From the NCBI GenBank assembly GCA_027574665.1, contig CM050690.1, positions 69,917,433-69,981,432 on the forward strand: DNA of 64,000 nucleotides. The letters run 5' to 3'. Positions 23,094 through 33,957 of this stretch are shown here, piece after piece. Position 1 is the first letter of the stretch; each line of letters begins with the position of its first letter. The notes under the pieces are model-generated. The model was not told the DNA's origin. It searched no databases and saw nothing but the letters and a program-made list of their open reading frames with translations. A program made the position numbers and the translations under genes. Origin of the DNA: Rhynochetos jubatus (Eukaryota; Chordata; Aves; Eurypygiformes; Rhynochetidae).

Positions 23094-24779
23094 GTTCAGA
23101 CTTAGCTAGGTATTTCTAAGCTTTCATATAAATGCTATTGCTATTAGTTTGTGATTTGGCCAAATCTGGACAGATTTTCACACAAGCAATACAAGTTCTC
23201 ATATTCTCAAATTGTCCCATTATCATATTTATTCCAAATATTTTGAAATTAATTATTAAATGTAATACAATCTGTTACAAAATTATTTTACTCTTGGAAT
23301 GGAGGTGGTGTTTTGCCAAAACCAGGAACAAACTAGAACAGATCTTTATTTTGTATAGAAAAGACAATGATGAATCAATTGATTTCTGGTTCTTAGAAAA
23401 GTTGACAACATTTAACTTGAAGTTTATATCTTGCTCCTTTGAAAACTAAGCTTTGAACATGGTATGATATTTGCATTTCTTATAGCATCGAGGTAACCTG
23501 AAGTTATTAATAACAAAGTATTTGGAAATGTTGTTCTAGTTCTGGGCTGACAAGTGGCATGCACTGTATTATCAGTTGGCTCTCTACTCTGTACCTTCTT
23601 AGGGAATTAAATAGCTGGCACACTTGGAGAACTCTGGTTAAAATAATCTGGGAACAAGGGCAGGAGAGCTGGAGGTGTTGGAGATAGACAGGCGTGATAT
23701 CTGGCAAATTCCTGCTTACACTATTTGTGGTTCTAAACTTTGCTTTTTATTCCTCCACAATCATTAGCCCTGTTAAGAATTTTAGGTGAAATGTTAAAGG
23801 AAAAGGCTAAGTGCAATTCTTATTCTCTTTTTTTTTTTTTTGCAGTTGGTAATTCTGAAACCTAAAGCAACTCCTATGACTGTATGATTCAGAGAGGGGA
23901 GAGAAGTAGAGAAAGTAAACCAAAGGGACAGTCACATTTGCTGCTACACTCTTAGAATGCACAAGCATTGGAGGATGCCTTCAGCACATGGCTGCCTTCT
24001 GAAAAGTACAGAAGACCAGGAGAGTGAATCACCAAAATGTTTTTTAAAACCTAGCCCCAGTTTCTTCCATTTTTGGTGTACTCTGCAGGATCTAGACTAT
24101 CCAGTCCCATCAAGGACAAAGTTAGCTGTCTGTCCCCCAACTACAGACATAAACATGGGTTTTATACAATAGATTCTCACAAAACTGAGCTTGGCACTTT
24201 GGCCTCTCCTGCTCATCATAGCAGATACAGCTTTTGGGCCTCATTTGTGCTTTTTTAGTCAATGGCATCTACACCTGTGGCCCTGAGTGGGATAGTGATC
24301 ATTCTACAGTGCTGGAGACAGGACAAGAAGGTATAATTTGTCTGTACCTCATAGCATTACCTTTGAAATCAGAGTCCTGCCAGAAACACACTCCAGAACT
24401 ACCGCCAGTCCCTGTCCCACTGCGCCACATGTTGGCCCCTGCTTTTAAGGGAAATACTCACCATCATGTATCCTAGCGTGCCTCAACCTGTCAGTATCAA
24501 AGTCACCTGCAAGGTCTGCAAATGTCCTGTGGTAAACAGCTGATTTTCTAAAACATGAATCCTTCCTTTCTTCTCTCAGGCAGTTTACAATAAGACCAGT
24601 GTCTGACTTTGCAAAGTCAGTTGTACACTGGGCTAAGTTCCATATTAAATATGAGCTTCAGGGGCCACATCAGCCACAGGTTTTACTTGTGACTCCTGTA
24701 GCCTAATGTTATGCAACTAAAGAAGTACAATTACCTAATGAACAATAATAAACCTCAGCTTGCTCTGTTACAGGTTTTC

Positions 24780-25150
24780 TTAGGTCTGTATTGGCATAAT
24801 TATTACGAATTTGTAGTAATATGTTACTTTGGGTGCATCTCTCATCCTTTTTTTATTTTTGAGTGACAAAAAAAACTTAGGTGAAAAAAGTTCTATTATT
24901 CCGCATAAAAACTAATGCATGCATTATTAAATGCTGAAAGATGATTTTATGCACGCTTTGCTGCTGTGCAAGTAAATATTATAAAACAATTGCATGAGTG
25001 CATGCAAGTGAAAAAATATGTCAGGTAATATCTTTGATGTATTTTGCCTTTGGGCAGGGATCATCTGTGAAAAGATTATGATTTTCTGAAACTGAGTCAT
25101 CCTTTGTATGCAAAACAGCTAGAAATAATAAGATTATAACACACAATTTA
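24780..25150. promoter_or_regulatory. candidate conserved regulatory stretch (motif cluster)
   Basis: AT-rich, unique-looking sequence. It contains the 14-bp perfect palindrome TAATGCATGCATTA (24913-24926), which pairs two TAAT cores around ATGCAT, followed by several TGCAT and TTGCATG motifs near 24990-25010 and a TGAGTCA-type site (CTGAGTCAT, about 25093). These resemble homeodomain, POU and AP-1 sites. No alignment is available, so regulatory function is an inference from motif density alone. Confidence 0.25.
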
Positions 25151-26463
25151 AGATTACAGCTTTCTTGTATTTAAAATCCTTTTTCTTCCTAAGCAGCCAG
25201 TGTTTATAAACACAAGAAAACCTCCAGAATGTGCCTAATAATAAGACTACACCTAAATTTGGTTTCTTTTAGGTGAAACTGAAAGCCAAGGTTTCGCAGG
25301 GCAGAGCACCTCTTCGGCACTCTGCTACCCAAATACAAAGTGGTAGGCAAGATGAAAAATACATTTTCCCTTTCCTCCTCCTCCTTGAAGGTCAAATCAT
25401 TACTCTGGCCATTTAATAAGAACTGTCATGCTGACAAGGCTGTTAAGCAGACAAGACCTCTTGCCCAGTATGCTGTCTCAGACAGAGACTGGTAACAGAT
25501 GACTAGCAAGAGAGAGAATAATGTGAGCTGTTGCCTGGTATACTGTGCTAGCTGTTGGTTGTTGGCATCTTAATGACATCCTGAGCCTGTGGTTGCATCT
25601 GGACAGTGCCTAACAGCTACTGACACATTCAGTGTAATATTCAATTTTTTCTTGGCCCGAAAGTGTTGCACTTTACTATGGCTTGTCCTAGGAGAAGCAG
25701 GTCAGGTAACAGAGAGCATGTCTGCTTTTGATAGCCTTCCCTTGAGGAGCTCCTGAATGTGCTTACCAGGAGCAGGATAGAAAGGTGGTAAAACACCACT
25801 TTCCACAACATAGAGTGAAGCAGGCAGAAGAAAGGCACTAAGGCTCTATTTATGTTTTGACATGAGACTGGTTCGGGAGAGGAACTTAAACACTGAGCTG
25901 CTCCTTAGTTGCTAGCACATTCTGGTAGAATTTTGGCCTGTGCCAGCTAGCACACTCTGAAATACTGCCCAAGTATGGTTCAGGCAATACCATGTGCCAG
26001 GCTATTCCCGATAGGCATTCATATGCTGAAGCCCTAACCCTGAACACAGCCCTTTTTCTATTCTTAGATATCTTAAATTGAAAGGAAAAGCATGCAAAAA
26101 ATGTTTTAGAGCTGCATAATCACCACATGGAACACAAAGGAGACCCAGAGCCAGCCCTATACAGTGTGGACACTACCATTTGGCCCAGGGCATGGGAACA
26201 GTCCTTGTTCTTGTGTCACTTAACAGAATGAATGGATCCAGAGAGACTGGGAAGCTGATGAAAAAAGCAGGAAGCACACCCCCAGCCAGACTTCAGAGGT
26301 GGTGGAGAAAGTGCTGTTTTATGAACCCAAGTTGTGTGAATCTGGTTGCATTTCAGAAATCCACTACACAGCTGGAGTAAGAGTAAGACTGAATCCAACA
26401 GCAAGATAATTAAGAAGCTTATAAACCTTCTTAATTCTGTCTCAGTATGTCTTTCTCTACTTT

Positions 26464-26520
26464 AAAACAAATCTATTCTCCTAGTTCCTAATTTCCTAAA
26501 ACAAATCTATTCCTAGTTCT
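26464..26520. repeat. imperfect tandem duplication
   Basis: The phrase AAAACAAATCTATTC followed by a CCTAGTTC-type ending occurs twice, about 35 bases apart, with the ending rearranged in the second copy. A local duplication of no evident function. Confidence 0.7.
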
Positions 26521-27999
26521 CCTAGCTTAGCCAAATTCAAACTACTGAAGCCTTCACAGAGGCGTCCTGAAGTGTCCATTAGACCCTGCTCTGACACACT
26601 CATAAAACACTGACTGGAGCTGTACCTTTCAGCTATCCTGAACAGGACATTTGCCCTGTTTCACAGAAAAAAAACCATCAGTAAACTTTTATAGTCACTC
26701 CTCTGTGTAAGTTGTCATCTATACTACTTCCTTTTAGTTATCATGAAACTTATATAGCAACGTACTCAGGAATAGGGCCTGTGCCACACAACTTTGGAAA
26801 TGCAGTCTTGAAAGACTGATGGACAAAACATGTAAATAAGTCATCTCTTTAAGCACAGCTGTAGTAGCCATAACGGGGCTCGCATAAATTTCTCCTCAAA
26901 AGGGCATTGGTCTTCCAGATTATCTCTCATCATCATCCTGATTCAAATAAGCTGTGCCAAGCACCATATTCAGACAATTCAATCTGATACACTGAATTTA
27001 ACTATATCTCTTCCAGACTGGCTACATGTGGTTAAAATTATGTTGGTTCTTTCAGTTTCTTGTTTTCAGAAATCTGAATGTGTTGTCACTGGAAATGGAA
27101 AAGTTATCTTTTAGCAGACATAAATTTCTGTAACAGTATCATCTTCTGTCATTGAATTCACATATTTTGCATCATAATTGATTTTATAAATGTTGATTTC
27201 TTAGAAACAGTCAGATCAGAAAGAAAACACAAGAAATATAAAAGCATTTAAAAGGAGAAGAAACATTTGCTGAAAGCTCGGCATATGGGACATATGTATA
27301 ACAAATATTCACACTTTGTCATTCATCTTCTCAGTGGCCACTTCATTTCTGCAAAGGATAGAAGACAGCCAGGATATAGACAGATACATAACCTGAGAAA
27401 AACAAGAAAACTTGATGGTGCTAAATATATTCACCCTATAAATCACTTCAGATGCCCCTTTTCCTGAATCCACAATCCTGTCAGAGTGCTTTCCAACACT
27501 TCATCAATTTGTTGTGGAGAATGAAATGGAATGCTAACTTGGGAGGCTTCCTTTTTTCCATTGGCATCCTCTGGTGCCAGTAAATCACTAGCCCCCTAGG
27601 TTGTCACAGCGGAGAAGTCAACATATTGAACTTCACTAGACAAACTGGGGCCTAATTTGAAGTGTTCAGCAGAGCATGGGGAATATCCAAAGATAGATCA
27701 TTAATTAAATTCATAAGCATGATGAGAAAAGCAAAACCAATCCCTTGAGTACAAAATGAAACTGACAGAAGTATTTTATTCTTGGCTCGTTTCCTGGTTC
27801 AGAAGGGTTAACAGCATATAGATATCTTTTCTCTGCTCCAAATACTATTGCATTTGCTAACACGTAGGTCAAAGTTGACTGGCAGTAATAATACGTGTTC
27901 CAAGAAAAAATAAATTTAGATGTTTAGAGCCCATAATACGGTAAATTCACCCTTTTCTCTCTCTTCCTCAATGCACCTTCAGAAGCATAAATCCACTAT

Positions 28000-28300
28000 T
28001 TCATAGAGCACATTAGCAACTTGATGCACAGGGACTTTAGACCATGACATCAATTAAACTTAATGAAAGCTCTACAGCTGAATTCCCACATGCCCTCAGC
28101 TGAAAATGTACTTCTAATGATGTTTGAACTTGTTTATGAGTTTTTCACCTTTTATGCCGTTAAGAATTACAGCACAATTTGCATGTTGTGCAGTCACGCT
28201 GTCCACGTGTTGTAGTCATGTTTTTCGTCCTCAGTTACATTTCAGCAGAATTACTCTGCATGCTCTGATGGATAGGGCAGAAAGTGTTGACATACTGCAC
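28000..28300. promoter_or_regulatory. candidate conserved regulatory stretch (octamer and E-box)
   Basis: Unique-looking DNA that contains an exact POU octamer ATTTGCAT (28177-28184), an E-box CACGTG (28204-28209), and TAAT or ATTA cores nearby (28050-28130). It holds no simple repeats. The spacing and mix resemble vertebrate enhancer sequence, but this rests only on motifs read by eye. Confidence 0.2.
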
Positions 28301-29059
28301 TGATTTACACTGCCATCTCCACTTGCCAAATTGGATCCTGACTTTGTTCATTTGTGGCAGGTTCTATTAATTTACTTACTGCCTTCACTTTTTCTGGTCA
28401 TGTTTTGCATCTTGTTTTTCTGTAAGTGCTTTTCTTTCCCCTCCTTTCTACCTACTATCCTGATCTTCTTTTCAACTGCACAATCAACAGAGAGTACTTT
28501 CTCATTATATATTAATGTTCTGCATGTTCCCAAAGCTTTTATGAGATGTTTTTACCTGAAAAAAACGTGGGGAAGCCATATCACAGATCTTCAAAATAGA
28601 GCTGTTATTTTTTATTTTATCAATCAGTGATATATTCCCCGTTTATTTAATCATTTACATAAGGTTATATGCTGTTCTGGACAAATTCTGACTTCGTGTA
28701 GGTAACATTATATACAGGTGAACTTCAGGAAATTCCTCTGTTTTTACAATGCAGATGCTGAGACTGCAGTTTGGCTCAATACATTGAATAGAAATGTGCC
28801 AGCATTTATAGAGAAAAACACCACTAGTTTTGGTTTTGATCTTACATGCACTCATTCTATTAGGGGAAGAATCCCTGCAATGTGGCTCTGCCTTGTGTGT
28901 CAAGCAGCAGCAAAAGCAGGCCACTCTACAAGTTGGGACAAACCAGAATAAACCACAACACAGACTGTGCTCTCATCAGAACACAGGTCCATCACTCCAT
29001 CACAGCTGAACAGGCTGGGCAGAGCAAGGCTGCTGATAACTGGTTCGTTCCATCAATAG

Positions 29060-29335
29060 CTCCGCACACAGGGAGGTGGTGAATGAGGTCCAGGGTCCAT
29101 CCAGGGAGTCTAGTCAGGGGCAGCAGGGGATGGGACTCTAAACCAGGCTGCAGCTTAGGTCCAAGAGTCATCTAGGAAGCAGGGCTGAAGGGAGGTACAT
29201 TAACAACATAGCTCAGACAGGACTGAAAGGCCCAGGTCTGAGTGTACATGGAGCTCCAGGCCTTGGGCAAAGGGTGGAGGTTCCACTCCAGTTGAGGCTG
29301 GTCATAGCAATTAAGACCTATTGTACACTCAGAGT
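29060..29335 (-). mobile_element. unclassified avian interspersed repeat, copy 2 (antisense)
   Basis: GC-richer than its surroundings, with repeated AGGTCC, GGGTCC and CCAGG phrases. Its segment 29287-29330, read on the minus strand, matches 45177-45220 of the plus strand, including exact shared runs CTTAATTGC and TGACCAGCCTCA in register. The two are therefore copies of one repeat family in opposite orientation. The layout (GC-rich, many GACCT/CCTGA phrases, no coding sequence) suggests an LTR or non-autonomous element. If it is an LTR it should be treated as a fossil. The edges are estimated. Confidence 0.65.
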
Positions 29336-29344
29336 CCTCAATCC

Positions 29345-29425
29345 TGACAGTGTGGTCTTGGATGAATTTCTTAATGTCAGGTTTTTCAGCTGTTTCATCT
29401 AATTCCTACCTACTTCAAAATTAGA
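29345..29425 (-). mobile_element. MIR-like SINE fragment (antisense)
   Basis: The plus strand reads AGTGTGGTCTTGGAT, then CTTAATG, then CAGCTGTTTCATCT. This follows the reverse complement of MIR (tgtgaccttgggcaag, cttaacctc, cagtttcctcatctg) in the same order and spacing. MIR is an ancient tRNA-derived SINE shared by amniotes, so divergence is expected to be high. It abuts the unclassified repeat on its left. Confidence 0.5.
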
Positions 29426-29554
29426 ATCCAATGAGCTGCAGAAACCTGGCTGTACATGCAAATGATACTTAGCTGTTAGACACTTCAGAAGCTTTCAAGC
29501 ACACCCCTGATGTCAGTAAGGCCATTTATTTAGTCAGCAAATGTTTGTATGTCA

Positions 29555-29680
29555 TTTTAGCTTTAATCTCTCTGTCTCTCAGCTTTATTGTCTTTAAGAT
29601 GGAGTTCTCATGAGGATTAATGACTTGATGTCTGTATTGCATGCGAAGAGCAAAGATTTCTACAAGCTGCAAACTGTTAT
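29555..29680 (-). mobile_element. MIR-like SINE fragment (antisense), clearer copy
   Basis: The plus strand carries CTCTCTGTCTCTCAGCTT, then TCTTTAAGATGG, then GAGGATTAATGACTTGATG and a GCGAAGAGC block. These follow the reverse-complement MIR order: the cctctctgtgcctcag block, the tctgtaaaatggg block, the gaggattaaatgag block and the aagcgc block. The match covers the 3' half of MIR in register, so I regard it as good. Such copies are older than the CR1 insertions in this window. Confidence 0.65.
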
Positions 29681-31036
29681 TCTAATCCTAACATTAGAAT
29701 AGATACTCCTACCATATAAGCTGAATGATAGAAGAGATCCAGTAGAACCCATTCAGACTTTTTCACTTCCATGGGCTTGTGCTTTGATTGGTTTGTTCTG
29801 CACTAATAAACATGTGGAAGGTCAAAGCCAGAGAAGTTTCTCTATAGTACTTCAGTAGGTGAGATAGAGGAACAGTGGCAAGGATGAATGAACCTCAAAT
29901 GTGTGAAGCTTGAAAGACCTGTATTTTTTCATAATAAATAGCCTGAAGCCCCCCAGTGCCTCATGAACTATCCAAGAAAGCCAAAACAGAGCACATGAGA
30001 GCACAAGTATGAGATGAGGGCGAGTTCAGACAGAATGTACCTTGTAACAGATAGGAACCGGTCCTCAGCGTCCAGGGGACAGAATCTACTGCAGAATCTG
30101 ATCTTGAAAATTCCAAATGCCATCATCCCCTTGGACTTGAGAATTGCAGCTGAGACATTTGACAGGACATGGGGGCATCTATGAGAGAAAGGAGGAGACT
30201 GTCATACTTTGAAAGTAGAAAGAGAGAGGAATACAGGCCAACCTCTAATGCATTACTTGATGTCTGTATCTGGTGTATGTTATGCACCTATTTGTCATTT
30301 TCAAGGCTTGTTTTAGATTTTCAACAGTTCAGCTTTGCAACTGTATGGCTGAGTTACTAGTTTTGTGGTAGTGCTATCTTTGGAAGGTGAGCCATTACTA
30401 GCTGATTGCTATAGCAGTATGTTGAGTCAAATTTACCCTGACATGACTGCTTTACTCAGGGCAGCCACACAGGTCTGTTTATGGGATTTCCAGACAGTAA
30501 TTCAAATCCTCCAAATGCTGAACACTTTCTATTTCAGGTACATGTATCCAGGCTTGGTTCAACACTACATTACTCCACATTTATGCTGGTAAAACTCCCT
30601 TGGACAAGTTGACATGAAACTGGAAGAACACAATGATAAAATAGTCTTCCTAATAACATTCTTGGGACACTAAGACTACGTCTCTAAGATAAGGAAGATC
30701 AGACATGTTCCAAATTGCTGCCTCAGCATGTATTTTTCACTTCTTGTTTCAAATCCTTGAAGCTTTTAAGTATTTGTCGTGTGTTTCTGAGCACCCCTAT
30801 TGGGTTACTTTGATTTGTTTTTTCCCACAGACAAGTGGCATTAAGTGGTCCTTTTCCCAGCAATAATAATCTCATTTACTATAAATTATTTTATTTGTAG
30901 TACCTTGGAGACACCCTAATGCTTTTACATAATAAAAGAACCATCTATTTCCAAATATTTTAAAGCTTGTTTTTGATGTTTTTCTCACTTTTAAAGTGGA
31001 AGTCATTGAATTTGGTGGGTAAATAAGTGCTATTAC

Positions 31037-31069
<33 letters not shown>

Positions 31070-33805
31070 TATAGTCTATATATATCTTCATATGAAGGGA
31101 AAGAAACAAGGAAATTACTATCATCTCTCAAACATGTAATGGAAAATATGAACTTTGTATAGATCAGTGAAAGGAGAAGTTCATGAAACAAGTAAACTAT
31201 GCACTGGAATAAGCTTTCAATTGACATTTACATTAATGCTTACAGCTGACTGCATGAAAGAGGTGTCTGATAGCAAGGCAGGTTTTCAAAATCAAACTTG
31301 CACCAGCATGACTGATTTTTAGGCAAGTCTGGCTAAAAGGAGGAAACTTTAAAACCCAGTTTTAGAGGAAGGATGAGGTAATGGTATACAGGCTAAGAAT
31401 TTGCATAATCCTTTTTACATAATCTGAGCAATAGAGCAGTCACGTAGGGCTGTTCAGTACACTGGCAAGAGGATGCATGAGGAGGCTAAAAATAAAACAA
31501 TTTTGTTTTCCTAGCACTTACGAAATATGTTCCACATTTTGAATTATTCGGTGACCCTCTGACGGACCCAAATATACTTTTTGGAGAACTGAACCATCCG
31601 GGCCAGCCCAGCCCCATGGTTCCCACTGAGGGGCTGGGACCTGCTTTGGCAGCTTGTGCCAGGGTGAGTGATCTTTCCAGGGTGTGCCTCTAAATACGCT
31701 GTCCTCTCAAGCAACATAGATGACAGCCAGGAGTGTGAAAGTATTTAGCACTGTCCCATTAGCACTTCTAAATCCAGGTCAAGTGTAGAGCAGATGCAAG
31801 CATTGCTCCTCCAGAAAGACCCTGTGACCAGTGGCTGTGTGACAGGGCACAGGATGCCTAGCTAATGGACCAGGCAGCAGGGGGGGAGCTGTGAGACATC
31901 ATGTGGAAAGGTTGAGTGGCATCTGGGCCAGAGGTGTTAATGCTTTTATATAAATGCCACAAATTATATTTCTGGTTATTTATTTTGGTTCCTTGCAGCT
32001 GCCTTTAGTCCAAGGCTTAGATCCGATATCTAGCAGAAAGCATGGTAAATGTGTCTAAGTGCATTAGGTGTGAATCCATCTTTGAAAGACCTGTTCAGCT
32101 AATGCATTTTATTCCCATCTGGCGGATCAAAAAGTTACCACAGACACATATCAGCAGATTTGATGCTCTGGGTGTACTGATCTTTTTGGGGCCGTTCCTA
32201 ATTCAAGCACATAGTCCCATTGGTAGCAGTCAGACCTCTCCCTGTGTGAAGGGCTAGCAAATTTGAAGCCAGAGTTACAAATCCGTGTTTGTTTTGCAGG
32301 TCAAGGCACACACTATAAAACAGTACCAAATCACGCTATCAAAAAATCTGAACTGGCAGTATGGCTTAAAAAAGGTTGTAATGATTTCGCTTTGATCAGG
32401 CTACCTTCCAATGACTTTTGCCTTTTTCCTATGAACATTTGATCACTTGTTTTTATGGAAGTAGTTGTCAGCATTTACATTTATTATTGTTGTAATGTAT
32501 CACTATCACTATCATATTCTTTTAACATGGCTATTTTTAAAACAATTATGTGTGTATTTAGAGTGCTGGGTTACACTTGTAAAGTGAAACATACCATATG
32601 GATTACAAATCATTACTGGTATAGTTTGTCTTCCTACATGCTTAGAGCAGACATGAATTTTTCATGTTAACTGACACAATTTTGTGTTACAGAAAGTACA
32701 TACAAAAGTAACCAGGAACAGTGGGACTGAAGGATTTTCATCTGTCACTGGATCAGTTTCACAAACGCTCAGTGTGAACGACTAATGTTCAACAACTGGA
32801 CAGGCACGTGAAACAGCAGTGGAGACATTCTTCTCTAGGAACATGCACTACACAAAAGATAGAATCTCTACATACCCAGCAGTAGATACTGCAAATGCCT
32901 ATAGTAGGCTTTTTACTTTATGGACTGCTGTCTAAATAGGGTGCAAATCTTTACATTCAATGTACGCACTGCACAGAAGCTACAATTAAGAGGAAGGGCC
33001 ACATTGATTTTTACGGTAAGAATTCTATTTTTTTTTTTTATTCTTAGCTCTCTGAGAGCCAAGTTATTAGCTATCAGTAGAGGTTGCAGGATGTTTGAAC
33101 TCTGCTTTTTAGTGGCAAGAAAGTGAGATTAATGGGAGTTCTAGTGTCTCTCTGCTGACAAGAAGCCCATTTCCATTTTTGCTTTTAAAGGAAAGCACTG
33201 CATTTCTCGTAATTTGCAGGAGAGCTATCAGCTAGATATAAAGAAAAGAATATATATTAAGCCTCCCTTCTGAGACATGTCATCCTGGTTGTCACACTTA
33301 CTGGCAAATGAGCATGCAAAAGCACTGCACTGCTGTGTTTGTTGAGCAGTTAAGTGCAGACTTTAGTATATTGAGACTTCATAAACCACTCACTCCAGCC
33401 CCCAGTCAATTAACCCACATGTTGACTTTGCATTCTCCTCTTAGGCTTCTGTCCTGCATGTTTTTCCTCTGTCTGCTGCAGATAGTTTCACAGAAATCTG
33501 TGCTGAAAGAGAGTCAACCCATGTCCTCTGTCAAACAGCTTTTCCCCAGTGAACCTTGCCTTTGGGACCTGTGGGCTGTGGGGAGTGAAACACTGCACAA
33601 ACCATTCTGTCTGCACTGGTTTGTGTAACACAGGCTTGTATTTGCCCTGAAAGCTTGCCTGGCACTTTTGATTGATTGTGCAGTCATTGATTTCCTCCTT
33701 TTCTTTTCCCAATCCACATGTACCAGCACTAACAAGAAGCTGCACAAAGCCTTTTAGCCTATGTGGTTTCTGTAATGTACTGTTTAACTCCTAGGCTCCT
33801 GTATT
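29681..33805. other. non-coding DNA with an A29 tract, no gene recognised
   Basis: About 4.1 kb lacking any recognised gene. Frames are at most about 75 codons. The only clear feature is the A run at 31037-31065. Diverged repeats may be hidden here. Confidence 0.55.
31037..31065. repeat. A29 homopolymer tract
   Basis: Twenty-nine consecutive A, followed by GTTTTATAG. There is no recognisable retroposed sequence upstream. Probably length-variable. Confidence 0.95.
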
Positions 33806-33957
33806 TCATAGAATCATAGAAGACCTCAAATTTGAGGAGACCCATAAGGATCATTGCATCCAACTAACTGATCCCTTCTTGTGAACTGTAGAGGAATTCC
33901 CAAGAACTAGTACTTGGACTGCCTTACCTAGGTTGTCCAAGAATGCCTTGCAATACA
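33806..33957 (-). mobile_element. old CR1 LINE 3' end (antisense)
   Basis: The plus strand begins TCATAGAATCATAGAA, the reverse complement of the CR1 terminal octamer repeats (ATTCTATG/TTCTATGA). It continues with GAGACCCATAAGGATCATTG and CATCCAACT, the reverse complement of the CR1 3' UTR, and fades after about 150 bp in a GGTTGTCCAAGAATG segment. It is much more diverged than the other CR1 copies and resembles older subfamilies such as CR1-X or CR1-Y. It contains the palindrome CCTCAAATTTGAGG (33824-33837). Confidence 0.85.

Larger units (their letters stand above)
19861..29059. other. non-coding DNA, no confirmed gene
   Basis: About 9 kb with no open frame beyond about 105 codons. Items inside it are listed separately: a candidate exon (20677-20782), a 9-bp tandem triplet (21044-21070), hairpins at 22182-22209 and 23025-23093, an imperfect duplication (26464-26520) and two motif-rich stretches (24780-25150, 28000-28300). 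A polypyrimidine run at 23828-23841 followed by GCAG looks like a splice acceptor but has no supporting frame. Confidence 0.5.

Noticed and set aside
23828-23845. T14 followed by GCAG, a splice-acceptor look-alike
   Set aside because: No open frame with a donor follows, and T runs are common in this window.
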